Part shown: one piece after another, positions 1 through 10,335 of the stretch
How the letters are laid out: each line of letters begins with the position of its first letter
Position numbering within the stretch: the stretch's first letter is position 1
Assembly (NCBI GenBank): GCA_963575745.1
Contig: CAUYUJ010021671.1
Coordinates: 243,188-307,187 of the forward strand
Origin: Prorocentrum cordatum
Lineage: Eukaryota; Sar; Dinophyceae; Prorocentrales; Prorocentraceae
Length of the DNA: 64,000 nt
Direction: 5' to 3'
Position numbers and translations under genes: made by a program
Notes under the pieces: model-generated
Told to the model about the DNA's origin: nothing
What the model saw: only the letters and a program-made list of their open reading frames with translations
Database searches by the model: none

Positions 1-181
1 ATGGCTATGATTACCCATACGACAATGATGTTGATGGTGATGCTGATCGTGGTGGTGATGGTGGTGATTGTGATGGTGATGCAAATGATAACTATGATTA
101 TTCATCTGACAATGATGCTGATAATGATGATGATGGATGGTGATGGTGATGTTGGTGATGATGAGGATGTTGCTGATGATG
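1..181. repeat. degenerate GAT/ATG trinucleotide tract
   Basis: The first 180 bases are an imperfect (GAT)n/(GTGATG)n run that begins at the window edge. All three frames stay open only because the triplet lacks stops, so the Met/Asp-rich translation is not taken as a gene. Confidence 0.85.
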
Positions 182-410
182 ACCTCTCAGAAAGCTGGAG
201 GGCTTCTGGGAAGCCCTGCCGCCTCCTGTGAAGGCCTGCCCTCTCTCCCTTCCCCACATGGGCGCGACGCAGAATCAAGGTGCTTGACAGCCGAGGCAGG
301 AGAGACAGCAAAAACATGAGCTGTCGGAGGTCCATGCGGATGCGGATTTGATGGGCCTGCTTTCCACCACCACCACCAGAACTTGGAGGGGGGAAGGAGG
401 TGGAGGAGGA

Positions 411-603
411 AGAGGAAGAGGAGGAGGAGGAGGAGGAGGAGGAGGAGGAGGAGGAGGAGGAGGAGGAGGAGGAGGAGGAGGAGGAGGAGGAGGAGGAGGA
501 GGAGGAGGAGGAGGAGAAGAGGAGGAAGAGGAGGAGAGGGAGGAGGAGGAGGAGGAGGAGGAGGAGGAGGAGGAGGAGGAGGAGGAGGAGGAGGAGGAGG
601 AGG
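411..603 (+). repeat. (GGA)n microsatellite
   Basis: Almost pure GGA/GAG triplets with a few AAG and GGGA interruptions. It is flanked on the left by a short CAC run (363-378). The poly-Glu, poly-Gly, poly-Arg and antisense poly-Ser/Leu/Pro reading frames are products of the repeat. It is one of more than 25 such tracts in the window. Confidence 0.95.
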
Positions 604-663
604 GAAAAGGACCCCCTCCCCCTCCAACTCATGGTGGTGGTGGTGGCGGTGGAAAACAGGCCC

Positions 664-836
664 ATCAGGATTTCTTGGATCTGCGCTGGACGCCCCCCCT
701 CCCTGGTGCGCGGAGCGCGCCAAGGGCAGGACTGGAGGCGCCGCCACGGGGGGGATCGGCGCCGATCCGAGAAATCTGCGAGGAGGACCGCGAGTTTGTG
801 TTTGTGCAAATGTTCCTTAAAGAACAGGTCTCGCCG
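664..836. repeat. foldback repeat FB1, divergent copy
   Basis: The left part carries GATTTCTTGGATCTGCGC. The right part, GATCCGAGAAATCTGCG near 763-781, is its reverse complement with a few changes. The right half resembles the right arm of the better copy at 24642-24818. No coding potential is seen. Confidence 0.55.
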
Positions 837-930
837 AACGTTTCCTGCCACACCTCTGGAGGCTTGCCTCGGGGGCCTGGCCTGGGGGGGGGGGGGGCAT
901 CGAGCTGAAATCGGCGATGCGTTGCCGATA

Positions 931-3310
931 CTTGAGCAGGCCGAAAGATGTTCCTCTTGACGCCCACGTGACAAATGCGAACTGTCGTTGGCTGTAGCTG
1001 ATGCGGACGCAGCGATCAGATCGCGCTCGCGTTGACGTGGGGTGCGGCATGTGTGATGGGAGGCCCCGGGAGTTGGCCAGGCCCGCTGTGGCGCTCGAAC
1101 ACCCACATGTTATGGAGGCTGCGGGAGTTGCCCGGGGCAGCTGTGGCGCTCGATCAGCGACATGTTATGGGAGGGGTTCGGGGAGGTGGCCATGCCGCTG
1201 TGGCGTTCGAGCTCTCGACTTGGGCACCGCGGTCGTTTTCCCTCCTCCTGCCTCCTCCCTCATCGGCCTCTTCCGCCCTCCGTCCTCGTCCGCCTCCCCC
1301 CTCGGTAGGGAAACCCCTCCCCCGTAGAATCATAGCTTGGGCTGCAGGTCCAAGGCTCCGTGGATTCATTTCCCCTTGGGTCCTTTTGTATTAATTGTTA
1401 GTAGCATTATAAACGTGTTAGAAAAGAAGACTTGGATAAACTTGTTAGAAAAGAAGACCTGGATCCTCGAAGCCTCCACACCAAAAAAATGGATCCGGAA
1501 AACACGGAATTTTGATCCACCTGACTCTCGCACACACGTAATTGGATACAAATGGACCCATGCGTTCCCACGCAAGAGGAAAACTTTTGGCTTGGGGGTG
1601 AAGAGTTTTGCGCCCCTTCTGTCCTTCAGCGCGCTGCACGCGCTGGCGGGGGGGGGAGTGGGGGTCAAAACCCCACTGAAGAGTTTTGCACCCCTTCTGC
1701 ATTTCAGCACGCTGCACATGTTGGCGGGGGAAATGGAGGTCAAAACCCAAGGATGTTGCCCCCTTTTCTGCCCTTCAGCACGCTGCACGCGTTGGCGGGG
1801 GAGATGGGGGTCAAAACCTCACTTGAGCAGGCCGAAAGATGTTCCTCTTGAGGCCCACGTGACACATGCGAAGTGTCGTCGGCTGTAGCTGATGCGGACG
1901 CAGCGATCATATCGCGCTCGCGTTGACGTGGGGTGCGGCATATGTGATGGGAGGCCCCGGGAGTTGGCCAGGCCCGCTGTGGCGCTCGAGCACCCACATG
2001 TTATGGAGGCTGCGGGAGTTGCCCGGGGCAGCTGTGGCGCTCGATCAGCGACATGTTATGGGAGGGGTTCGGCGAGGTGGCCATGCCGCTGTGACGCTCG
2101 AGCTCCCGACTTGGGCACCGCGGTGGTTTTCCCTCCTCCTCCCTCCTCCCTCATCGACCTCTTCCGTCCTCCCTCCTCGTCCGCTTCCATCCTCGGTAGG
2201 GCAGCCCCTCCCCAGTAAAACCATAGCTTCGGCTGCAGGTCCAAGGCTCCGTGGATCCATTTCCCCTTGGGTCCCGTGTATTAATGATTATTCTAAATTT
2301 ACTCCAGAAGAAGACTTGGATCCTCGAAGCTACGACGCCAAAAAATCGGATCCGGAAGCGGAACTTGGATCCACGTGACTTCCGCATGCACGTAGTTGGA
2401 TACAAATGGATCCATGTGTTCCCATGCACGAGGCAAAATACGCTCGGCCTGGGGATGCTGAGTTTTGCACCCTTTCTGCCCTTCAGCACGCTGCACGTGT
2501 TGGCGGGAGAGACGGGGGTCAAAACTCCACGGAGGAGTTTTGCACCCCTTCTGCCTTGCAGCACGCTGCAAGTGCTGGCGGGGGAGACGGGGTCAAAACC
2601 CAAAGGTTTTGCCCCCCTTCTGACTTCCATCACGCTGCACGTGTTGCGGGGGACACGGGGGTCAAAACCCAACTTGAGCAGGCCGAGAGATGTTCCTCTT
2701 GAGGCCCACATGACAAATGCGAAGTGTCGTTGACTGTAGCGGATGCGGACGCAGCGATCATATCGCGCTCGCGTTGACATGAAGTGCGGCATATGTGATG
2801 GGAGGCCCCGGGAGTTGGCCAGGCCCGCTGAGGCGCTCGAGGACCCACATGTTATGGAGGCTGCGGGAGTTGGCCGGCGCAGCTGTGGCGCTCGAGCAGC
2901 GACGCGACACGTTATGGGAGGGTCTCGGAGAAGTGGCCAGGCCGCTGTGGCGCTCGAGCTCCCGACTTGGGCACCGCGATCGTTTTCCCTCCTCCTCCCT
3001 CCTCCCTCATCGGCCTCTTCCGTCCTCCCTCCTCGTCCGCCCCCCTCCTCGGTAGGGAATCCCCTCCCCTGTAGAAACAAAGCTTGGGCTGCAGGTACAA
3101 GGCTCCGTGGATCCATTTCCCCTTGGGCCCCTTGTATGAATTATAATTATAAAACTACTCCAACAGAAGAATTGGATCCTCGAAGCTTACGCGCCAAAAC
3201 AAATGATCCAGAAGACACGGAACTTGGATCCACGTGACTCTCGCAGACACGTAGTTGGATCCAAATGGATCCATGCGTTCCCACGCAAGAGGAAAACACT
3301 TTCGGCCTGG
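931..3310. repeat. tandem macro-repeat, three units of ~0.85-0.9 kb
   Basis: The phrase CTTGAGCAGGCCGA starts at 931, 1822 and 2673 (periods about 891 and 851). Each unit runs in the same order: a GATGCGGACGCAGCGATCA block, an AGGCCCCGGGAGTTGGCCAG block, a CCTCCTCC block, and a GGATCC-rich segment with TTGGATCC motifs. It then has three or four ~75-bp subrepeats containing TTTTGCACCCCTTCTGC and GCACGCTGCA. The third unit lacks the subrepeats and ends near 3310. Open frames through it are not conserved between units, so I read it as a nested satellite rather than a gene. Confidence 0.85.
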
Positions 3311-3407
3311 GGATGTAGGTCGGCGAGTGGCCCACATCGGGCCCCTTATCGGGCAGCGATCAATGTGCGACTTGGGGATCGATGCGTCCCCACATGAGCG
3401 AAATTAT

Positions 3408-3575
3408 GACTGCCTACCAGACCACCCCAACCTAACCCGAAGACCCGAATTTCGGGATGGGGGGGGTGCGGGTTCCACACGTGTTTTGTCAATGTCCCCC
3501 AACGACCCCCCCCACTGGGAATGGAGGGCCAATCGGGGCCTTCGGGTTGGGTTGGGGTGGTTTGGTGGGCGGTGA
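3408..3575. repeat. foldback (inverted repeat) around 3490
   Basis: ACCACCCCAACCTAACCCGA near 3421-3441 is matched by its near reverse complement TCGGGTTGGGTTGGGGTGG near 3542-3561. The arms are about 33 bp and the loop about 90 bp. No gene is visible between the arms. Confidence 0.65.
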
Positions 3576-3611
3576 AATGATCCCCCCTGACGTTGCCCCT
3601 GTTGCCTCTGG

Positions 3612-3725
3612 GTTTTCGGGCCATAGCTCGGCTCTCCGGCGGCCAAGCGGAAAGCTATGGGCACCCCCAGAGTGCCCTCGGCGAGGCGCAGCTGCCGCAG
3701 CACCTCGCCGAGGCAGGAAGGCCTC
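3612..3725 (+). repeat. dispersed repeat FB2, single-arm copy
   Basis: It contains AGCTCGGCTCTCCGGCGGCC followed by CCCTCGGCGAGGCGCAGCTG. The same motifs occur in the same order near 17020, 17575, 19595 (reverse), 39030 and in both arms of the foldback at 61914-62155. Confidence 0.65.
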
Positions 3726-3820
3726 CAGGAACCGACGGAGGCATCCGAAAACCATGCCGCTGCTGCCCCTGATACTTGGCCGCGTCCATGGTGCAGCGGT
3801 GCCAGCATGCGGCAGCCACA

Positions 3821-4151
3821 TACCTCCTCCTCCTCCTCCTCCTCTTCTTCTTCTTCTTATTCTTCTTCTTCTTCTTCTTATTATTCTTCTTATTATTCTT
3901 CTTCTTCTTCTTCATATTATTCTTATTCTTTTTCTGCTTCTTCTTATTATTATTATTATTATTATTCTTCTTCTTATTCTTCTTATTATTCTTCTTATTC
4001 TTCTTCTTCTTCTTCTTCGTCTTCGTCTTCGTCTTCGTCTTCTTCTTCTTCTTTTTCTTCCTCCTCCTCCTCCTCCTCCTCCTCCTCCTCCTCCTCCTCC
4101 TCCTCCTCCTCCTCCTCCTCCTCCTCCTCCTCCTCCTCCTCCTCCTCCTCG
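3821..4151 (+). repeat. compound TTC/TTA and (TCC)n microsatellite
   Basis: TCC, then mixed TTC/TAT/ATT/TCG triplets (3840-4055), then a pure (CCT)n run to 4151. The long Ser/Leu/Phe and antisense Lys/Arg/Asn reading frames are artefacts of the triplets. Confidence 0.95.
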
Positions 4152-4229
4152 TCGCGCCAGTACGGAGCCCTTGTGACGCGAACGGGAGGAAGGGCGGCAT
4201 CTCTTGAGGCTTGCGCTCTCCCGGGGCTC

Positions 4230-4473
4230 CTTGTTCAGCCCTCTCTGCTCCTGAGCGGTGGCCCGCGAGTACCACTCGAGCGGCTGGTCCCGCAGGCCCT
4301 TCACGAGCTTCGTGTAGGTGCCGGGCGCCCACTTCTGAGGGCGAGCCCAGGGGCCCGAGGAGAGGAGGAGGGGGAGAGGCGAGCTGGAGCCATTGTGGAT
4401 CATTTCGGCTCAAGTCTCGTGCGAGTTGCTCAGGATCCGAATTCACCATCACAATCTTCAGGCCGGCGCTCAA
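4230..4473 (-). pseudogene. short coding-like relic, frameshifted
   Basis: Two neighbouring minus-strand frames give non-repetitive, protein-like sequence: a 5' piece with SDPEQLARDLSRNDPQWLQ and, one frame over, a piece with WAPGTYTKLVKGLRDQPLEW. Read in order with a frameshift near 4390 they could be one exon-like fragment of unknown function. It runs directly into the (GGA)n strand of the neighbouring microsatellite. I do not recognise the family. Confidence 0.3.
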
Positions 4474-5350
4474 GCCTGGCTGAGATGCAGACCAGGGGAT
4501 AGGTCAGACACAGACCAGCGCACAACGCTGGGACGCGTGATTGCGAGGGCGACGGCAAAGAAACAATAGAAAGAACATCATCGCATCAGTTCATGTCTCC
4601 ATCACTTTCGTGTCGCAGTGCGAACCAGCTTCTCATCACAGAGGGGGGGCGGAACCCTCAGATCTGAGCGTTTCGATATGAAATAGCGACCGCTGGTTTT
4701 TCGCAGCTGTCGCGGCCTCCGGAGCCGTTCCCGGGCCCCGGGACAGATCAACTTGGGATGAAGAGGCGGTCCCGAGGAAGTGGTCGAAGGCCCCGTGGGC
4801 CGACGACACAGAAAGAGCGCAATGTCTCGGGAAAGAGGGGTCACGGAGGAAGGGGGGGGGGGAGTGCGGGCAGCGAGCCGTGTGGTGGAGGGGGACACCA
4901 TGCGCGCTGGGCGGGCGCTCAGTAGGGAGAACGATTGCAACGTCGGAAGGAAGGGATCACGGAGGAAGAGGGGGGGGGGCGGGCAGCGAGCTGCGTCGAG
5001 GAGGGGCATGCCATGCGCGCGGGGCAGGCGCTCAGTAGGCAGATCTTTGGTTGAAGAGCTCTTTGAAGAGGCAGTGCGCATGGGAGCACAGAGGAGGTGC
5101 GTCAGGCTCGTGTCGTGCCGACTTCGGCGTTCGTGTTTCTGACACCTCGGTGATGGTTCAACCTGGAGCGACCAGCCGCTGTCGAAACGTCCGAATCGTT
5201 CCGCATCGAACGATTCTGGGTCGCCCGCGGCGTTCAACGTTGCACGCCGCTGGCGGATTCGCCGCCGGTCGACACGACGCAAACCCAGCGTAAAGGGATG
5301 CGAAGGCCACGGGGCAACCGCGGGTCTGGGAGCAAAAGAAGACGCGCCAC
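4474..5350. other. intergenic; includes a 2-copy ~122-bp tandem repeat
   Basis: 4820-5045 holds two imperfect copies of a ~122-bp unit with TCACGGAGGAAG, a long G run, GGGCAGCGAGC and GCGCTCAGTAG. I see nothing convincing in the rest. Minus-strand frames over it are open but compositionally unremarkable. Confidence 0.5.
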
Positions 5351-5357
5351 CGCCCCC

Positions 5358-5486
5358 GAGGAGGAGGAGGAGGAGGAGGAGGAGGAGGAGGAGGAGGAGG
5401 AGGAGGAGGAGGAGGAGAGGGAGGAGGAGGAGGAGGAGGAGAAAGAGGAGGAGAAAGAGGAGGAGGAGGAGGAGGAGGAGGAGGCC
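5358..5486 (+). repeat. (GGA)n microsatellite
   Basis: Nearly pure GAG/GGA triplets with AAA interruptions. No gene is supported in its flanks. Confidence 0.95.
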
Positions 5487-5659
5487 CTCCAGCGGCGCAG
5501 CGCTCCCAACCCTCCCGACATAGCGCCTTGGTCACATGCTACTCGAGCCGTAGTCTCTACAGGGCAGCTCTGCCAAGTTAGCATTCGGTCGGGCATGTCC
5601 TCAAACAGGGGGATTTTAGGCGAAAAACAAAAGCATTCGAACGAAAATCCAAAATAGTC

Positions 5660-5750
5660 CAGAAGTCGTCCCCTGACTAATTCTTTGACTGTTTTTGAAT
5701 TTTCGTTCTGTAGAGGGACACGCCCGACCTAAAGTTAGCAATTGGGACCG
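5660..5750 (+). repeat. dispersed repeat F, copy 1
   Basis: The stretch from CGTCCCCTGACTAATTCTTT to GTAGAGGGACACGCCCGACC matches 25325-25390 in the same orientation with roughly one difference in four or five bases. It is AT-richer than its surroundings. Two copies are visible in the window. Confidence 0.6.
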
Positions 5751-5759
5751 CTACGAAAA

Positions 5760-6594
5760 CCGACTGCGCCCAAGCCTGGTCTGACAATGCCGGTGGCACA
5801 GGGCACGCTGAAGCTGAGCACCCTGACCACCAGGACGCCGCGGGGTCCCAACAGACAGCTGACTGCCAGCGTACGTAATCACACAGCGAATTCACGAGGC
5901 AACTGCGAGGTCTGCAAGCCCACGGGTTGCATTTAGGCCAGATGATGCTCGACAACGACACCAACCAAATGCTCGCTCAGCCGATGCGAGCGTGGTCATT
6001 GACAGCCAATTCCAGCACGAAAGGAATGTGCTTTTTTTGAGCTGTGCGTCGGCGTGGTCGCACCATTTTTGAACACAGCGCGAGCACATGCCGAACATAC
6101 CACAGCGCGTAACAGCGGCAAATCCCGAGGACGTGCGACGTGGTACGCTACAGCCCGTGCAATGCCACATGGCGGGCTCCAGAAACCCTCTACCCCCCGA
6201 TGGACATGCCAGCCCTTGGAAGGCTGATGCTTGCTTCCGCCGGCTTCTGCAGGCCTTCCACCGGCTTCCGCTGGCGGAGCCGCTTTCGCGTTGCTCTCGC
6301 CATCTTCCGCCCACCCTCCGCCGAGGAAGATGCCGAGTCCTTCGACCCTGGAAGGCGACGGCATTTCTGGAACGCCTCACATGTCCGCCGCATGAGGCAT
6401 TCCTCAGAATTCCGGCCAGCCTGCACGTTGCCTATTTCAAAGGGGCGGAGGGAGGGGGCGCAAATTACGAGGAGCCAGCGGCGGCAGTCCTCTGGCTCTT
6501 GCTTCGGCCGCACCACCTTCGAGGAGCAGATGCCCTTAGCGTCGTTACCGCACTCGAGCAGCAGCTCCTGGGTGGATCCACCCTGGCGATGTCG
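5760..6594. other. no supported gene
   Basis: Open frames exist on both strands, but neither gives recognisable motifs or a clear bias. GC-rich CTTCCGCCGGC-type repeats lie at 6230-6325 and resemble those at 40850-40950. Confidence 0.4.
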
Positions 6595-6851
6595 CCCTCC
6601 ACCTCGTCCTCCTCCCTCCTTCTCTTTCATCCCTCCTCCTCCCTCCTCCCTCCTCCTCCTACCACCTCCCTCCTCCTCCTCTCCCTCTTCCTCCTCCTAC
6701 TCCCTCTTCCTACTCCTACTCCTCCTCCTCTCCCTCTTCCTCCTCCTACTCCTCCTCCACCTCTTCCTCCTCCTCCTGTTCCTCTTCTCCCTGTTCCTCC
6801 TCCTCCTCCTCCTCCTTCTCCTCCTCTTCCTCCTCTTCCTCCTCCCCGTGC
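6595..6851 (+). repeat. (TCC)n microsatellite, interrupted
   Basis: CTC/TCC/TCT triplets with CTA and CCA interruptions, ending in CCTCCCCGTGCC. Confidence 0.92.
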
Positions 6852-7004
6852 CGATGACCCCCCTGCCTCCTTGGTTCTCGAAGTGGTCGGGGACGCACGG
6901 GGCAGCCTTTAAGGGCCCCTTCAGGGGCCCGACGAGCACCCCGACCACGAGGGCCAGGGAGTGGGGGTCGGGGCGACAAAGGCTTAATTCAGCAGACGCC
7001 CGCA

Positions 7005-8045
7005 GGTCTGGCGTTAGCCAGGACTGCTGCACGCCTGGTGTTAGCCAGGAATCAGTTCAGGGGGGAAGGGATGACTAGTAACTCGGCTGCCTCCGCACGG
7101 CAGGCGTCAGCCAGGACTGCTGTAGGCCTGGCGGTAGCCAGAGCCGCGCAAGTTCAGGGGGGGGGGGCGGGGCGACTAATCAAAAGGCTACTGCACGCCT
7201 GGCGTTAGCCAGGATTCAGTTCGGGTGGGGTAAGGGGGGCTCGTAATTCGGCTGCCTCCGCACGACTGGCGTCAGCCATCTCTGCTGCATGCCTGGTGGT
7301 AGCCAGGGCCAGGCTAGTTCAGGTGGGGTAGGGGCGGCTAACCAAAATCCAGCTTGCGCTCGCAGGACTGGCGTTTGCCAGGACTGCTACACGACTGGCG
7401 TTAGCCAGGAATCGGTTCAGGGGGGATGTGGGGTACTCGTAGTCCGGCTGCCTCCGCACGACTGGCGTCAGCCAGGACTGCTGCATGGCTGGCGTTAGCC
7501 AGAGCCACGCTAGTTCAGGCAGGGTAGGGGCGGTTAACCAGTATTCGACTTGCGCTCGCAGGAATGGCGTCAGCCAGGTTTGCTGCATGACTGGCGTTAG
7601 CCAGGAATCAGTTCAAGGGGAGGAGGGGTGATTCGTAGTTCGGCTGCCTCCGCACGACAGGCGTCAGCCAGTACTGCTGCATGGCTGGCGTTAGCCAGAG
7701 TCACGTTAGTTCAGGGGGGGATGGGCGGCTGATCAAAGTCCGGCCTGTGTCCACACGACTGGCGTAAGCCAGGACGGATGCACGACCGGCGTTAGCCAGG
7801 GATCAACTCCCCTGGGGGGGTCGGGGTGAACAACGCATAACGCGTCTTACTCAGGAGGGGTCGGGGCGGCTACACGGTGGCCGGATTCCGCACGGCTGGC
7901 GTCAGCCAGGACTGCTGCATGACTGGAGCTAACCAGGCCTCAGCCAGTTCAAGGGGTCGGGGCGGCCAAGGCGAAATTCGGCCCGCTTCCGCATGACTGG
8001 CGTTAGCCAAGAATGCTGCATGACTGGCGTTAGCCAGGAATTAGG
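7005..8045. repeat. tandem array of ~20 mini-hairpins (CTGGCG-TTA-GCCAG)
   Basis: The palindrome-like motif CTGGCGTTAGCCAG, or variants with GTC, GGT or TGT in the loop, occurs about twenty times at intervals of ~30 and ~65 bp. Together these form a higher-order unit of about 220 bp. Two hairpins separated by GACTGCTGCACG alternate with spacers containing AGTTCAGGGGGG and GGCTGCCTCCGCACGAC. Stems are 5 bp with 4-base loops and are kept while spacers drift. No cas-like gene or long frame accompanies it. Confidence 0.9.
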
Positions 8046-8672
8046 GGGATCGGGGGATTCAAGCGGACTATTCTGCCGGAGGAAACTCCCGCGATAGCAG
8101 ACAGCCTCGCTCCCAACCTCCTCGTCCTTCGGTCGTTCGGTTCGGCCCCCGCCGCCGTCGCCGACGCCGCTTCGGTCCCCTCCCGGCCGCCATCCATGTG
8201 CAAAATAGGTGGTGGATGCCCCTATACTCCGCCGCCGGTAAACCTATTTGTGACGCTAGCGCACCAACTCCCCCATCCTTCGTTTTGCTGCCACTGTTTG
8301 CATGGTGCCGCAGTGTGTCATATTTGCTGTGTTGCATCGCACCGCACGCATGTTGTATTTGCTTCCAGTGTGCTGCATAGCGCCGCACGTCACTTCGGAG
8401 CAACGAAATTCGTGACATTTTCGTTGCGTCTTGCATTGGGGTGCGATTATTTACTCCTGCGGGATAACTGCGCCTCCTCGTCGCCGTCTCTGTCGTGATC
8501 TCTCTGTCTCTGTCTTATACCCCTAGTGCGTTGTACTTCCGCACCGGGCACGTCGTCGGCTAGGCATTTCTCATTTACATGGCCCCCCTCCCGTCCTCAT
8601 CGGTTGGGTATCCTCCATCCGTTCACAAGAGGGCCCCGTGTGAAGGACATTATGCTCGCTGCCCCCATATAC
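8046..8672. other. no supported gene
   Basis: Mixed unique sequence. A weak ~55-bp imperfect duplication (GCCGCA...TATTTGCT) lies at 8300-8400. No recognisable gene. Confidence 0.4.
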
Positions 8673-8674
8673 AA

Positions 8675-8775
8675 ACTTGCTTTGGCCCCAATATGGCCCA
8701 ACATGGCCCTAAGATCGCCTCAAGACGCCTCCACGAGGGGCCTCAAGAGGGTCCCAAGTGGGCCCCAAAACTAGT
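8675..8775 (+). repeat. dispersed minisatellite J (CCAAGATGGCCC-like)
   Basis: Degenerate 12-16-bp units such as CCCAACATGGCCCTAAGATC. Longer runs of the same family lie at 24550-24640, 24830-25190, 41330-41450 and 41730-42040. Confidence 0.55.
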
Positions 8776-8883
8776 AGCAGTATTAAATGGGGGCAATTTT
8801 TGTAGCATTTCTGCCCCCCCTTCTGAAGGGGGGCGTGAAAGGGGGGGGGACCTGCCCAACATGGGGGGCCGCGGCATGAGGAT

Positions 8884-10003
8884 GTGCTCCACGGACACGC
8901 CCAACTCAGCGAGGGCGCTGCCCCTGCAGCCGCCGCGGACGGCGACGTCGTGCGTGAAGCTCCCGTCAGGGAGAGCCAGGCAGAGGCTGGTCGGGAAGAG
9001 CGGCCTGGGCAAGGGGACGAGGAGGCGGCGAGAGGCGAAGAAAAGGAGGAGGCAGCGGCGGCTGCTGCTGCAGCTCCGGGGGATGCCATTCCCCCCTCGG
9101 CTGCCGGAGGCACTCCTTTTGCCCTTGCCCCAGGGGCGGTGGCAGGCCCGTCCAGGTGGGGCGTGCCGCTCGCGCCGGAAGCGGCGGCGGCCCCAGTTGA
9201 TACCAAGCATGGGGCAGCCTCCCAGGGCTCAGACGCCTTCGGCTTCGGCGTCGACGACTTCAGCGAGGAGATGGCCCTTGCAAAGGAGCAGCCCCCCGAG
9301 AATGCATGCGAGAGCAGCGGGCCGGTCGGCGACACAGGTCCTGCAGGCCCAGCCGGAGGCGCGGCTGCCAGTCCCCAAAGCCAGGAGGGACGCGTCCCAG
9401 GGCACGTGGAGCTGCACTTTGGCCTCGACGACCAGGTCCTGGCCAGGCACGCGTGGAGGGCTAGAGGGCACGCTCTCCTGCGCTGCCGAGTGGCGGAAAA
9501 CCCCCAGATGCGCTTCGTGTTCTGCCTGCGGTGCGGCGGGGTTTTGGCGGGCCGCAAGCCCGGCAAGCTGCTCAAGAACTCTTGTGCCGAGGGCGGGAGT
9601 CCAGCGCAGGCAAAGAGCAGCTACGGCTGGTGCGCCTGTTGCGCTGGCCCCACTACGGCAAGGGGAGACAAGGTGGAACGCTCGAGGGGCCCTTTGCCCT
9701 AGGGCCCGAGGAGCAGCTGCAGCTCGCAGGCGACCTCCAGCTGGAAGGGGACCTGCCCGCGGCAGAGAGCGGCGGGCGTCGCGCTGCTGCTGGCGACGAG
9801 CGCCTTCCCGCCACGCCGGCGGATGCGCCAGGGCCCCAGGGCAGGCGGCCCGAGCCGAGGGCGGCGCGTCTCTTCCTGCTCCGCTGCTACGGGCTCACGG
9901 AGGACGACCTCGAGGAGGTCCGCCGTGTCGGCCGCGAGGCGGCCCGCACCCAGGCTGCCGACGCCTCCGACATAGTCTCCGAGGAGGCGGAGCTCGTGGG
10001 CTA
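8884..10003 (+). pseudogene. relic of a retroelement C-terminus (cysteine-finger tail)
   Basis: An open frame (8884-9702) ends in a Cys-rich motif near 9450-9590 (FCLRCGGVLAGRKPGKLLKN followed by SC). It has the same plan, C-x2-CGG...C, as the finger after RNase H in the two LINEs of this window. A frameshift near 9600 then leads into a second frame (to 10003) with RLFLLRCYGLTEDDLEEVRR before a stop. The 5' part is Ala/Glu-rich and may be non-coding. A (CTC)n tract starts about 190 bp downstream on the sense strand, as it does after elements 1 and 2. The family assignment is inference; the cysteines and the frameshift are seen directly. Confidence 0.4.
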
Positions 10004-10195
10004 GAGGCCTGCTGAGGCGGCCCCGGCGCCAGCCCCTTGCCAGTGCCCTCCAAGGCAGATGGACGAGGAAGGTCCAGCGAAAGCTACTTTAAGATGGGCG
10101 AGGCGGCGAGGGCCACCCCCATCGATCGTTTGACAGCGCGCAGCAGAACCAGTCGTCCGTCGGCCTGTCGGCCGCGCTTCGGCGCATGTACCCTT

Positions 10196-10335
10196 ACCCT
10201 TACCCTCCTCTTCCTCCTCCCCCTCCCCCTCCTCCCCCTCCACCTGATCATTCTCCTCCTGCTCCTCCATCTCCTCCTCCTCCTCCTCCTCCTCCTCCTC
10301 CTTTCCTCCTCCTCCTCTTCCTCCTCCTCGTCGTC
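10196..10335 (+). repeat. (CTC)n microsatellite
   Basis: TACCC/CTC/TCC triplets. It follows the 8884-10003 relic with TCC on the relic's sense strand. Confidence 0.92.

Noticed and set aside
348-960. Poly-Glu, poly-Gly, poly-Arg and antisense poly-Ser/Leu/Pro ORFs over GGA/TCC tracts (this one and those at 3.7, 5.3, 6.6, 11.3, 13.2, 18.6, 27.8-29.3, 42.4, 47.7, 50.0 and 61.6 kb)
   Set aside because: A triplet microsatellite without stop codons is open in all frames; the flanking parts show no conserved motif.
7005-8045. CRISPR array
   Set aside because: Repeats are 14-bp hairpins with uneven, partly repeated spacers, no cas genes, and the window is eukaryotic.
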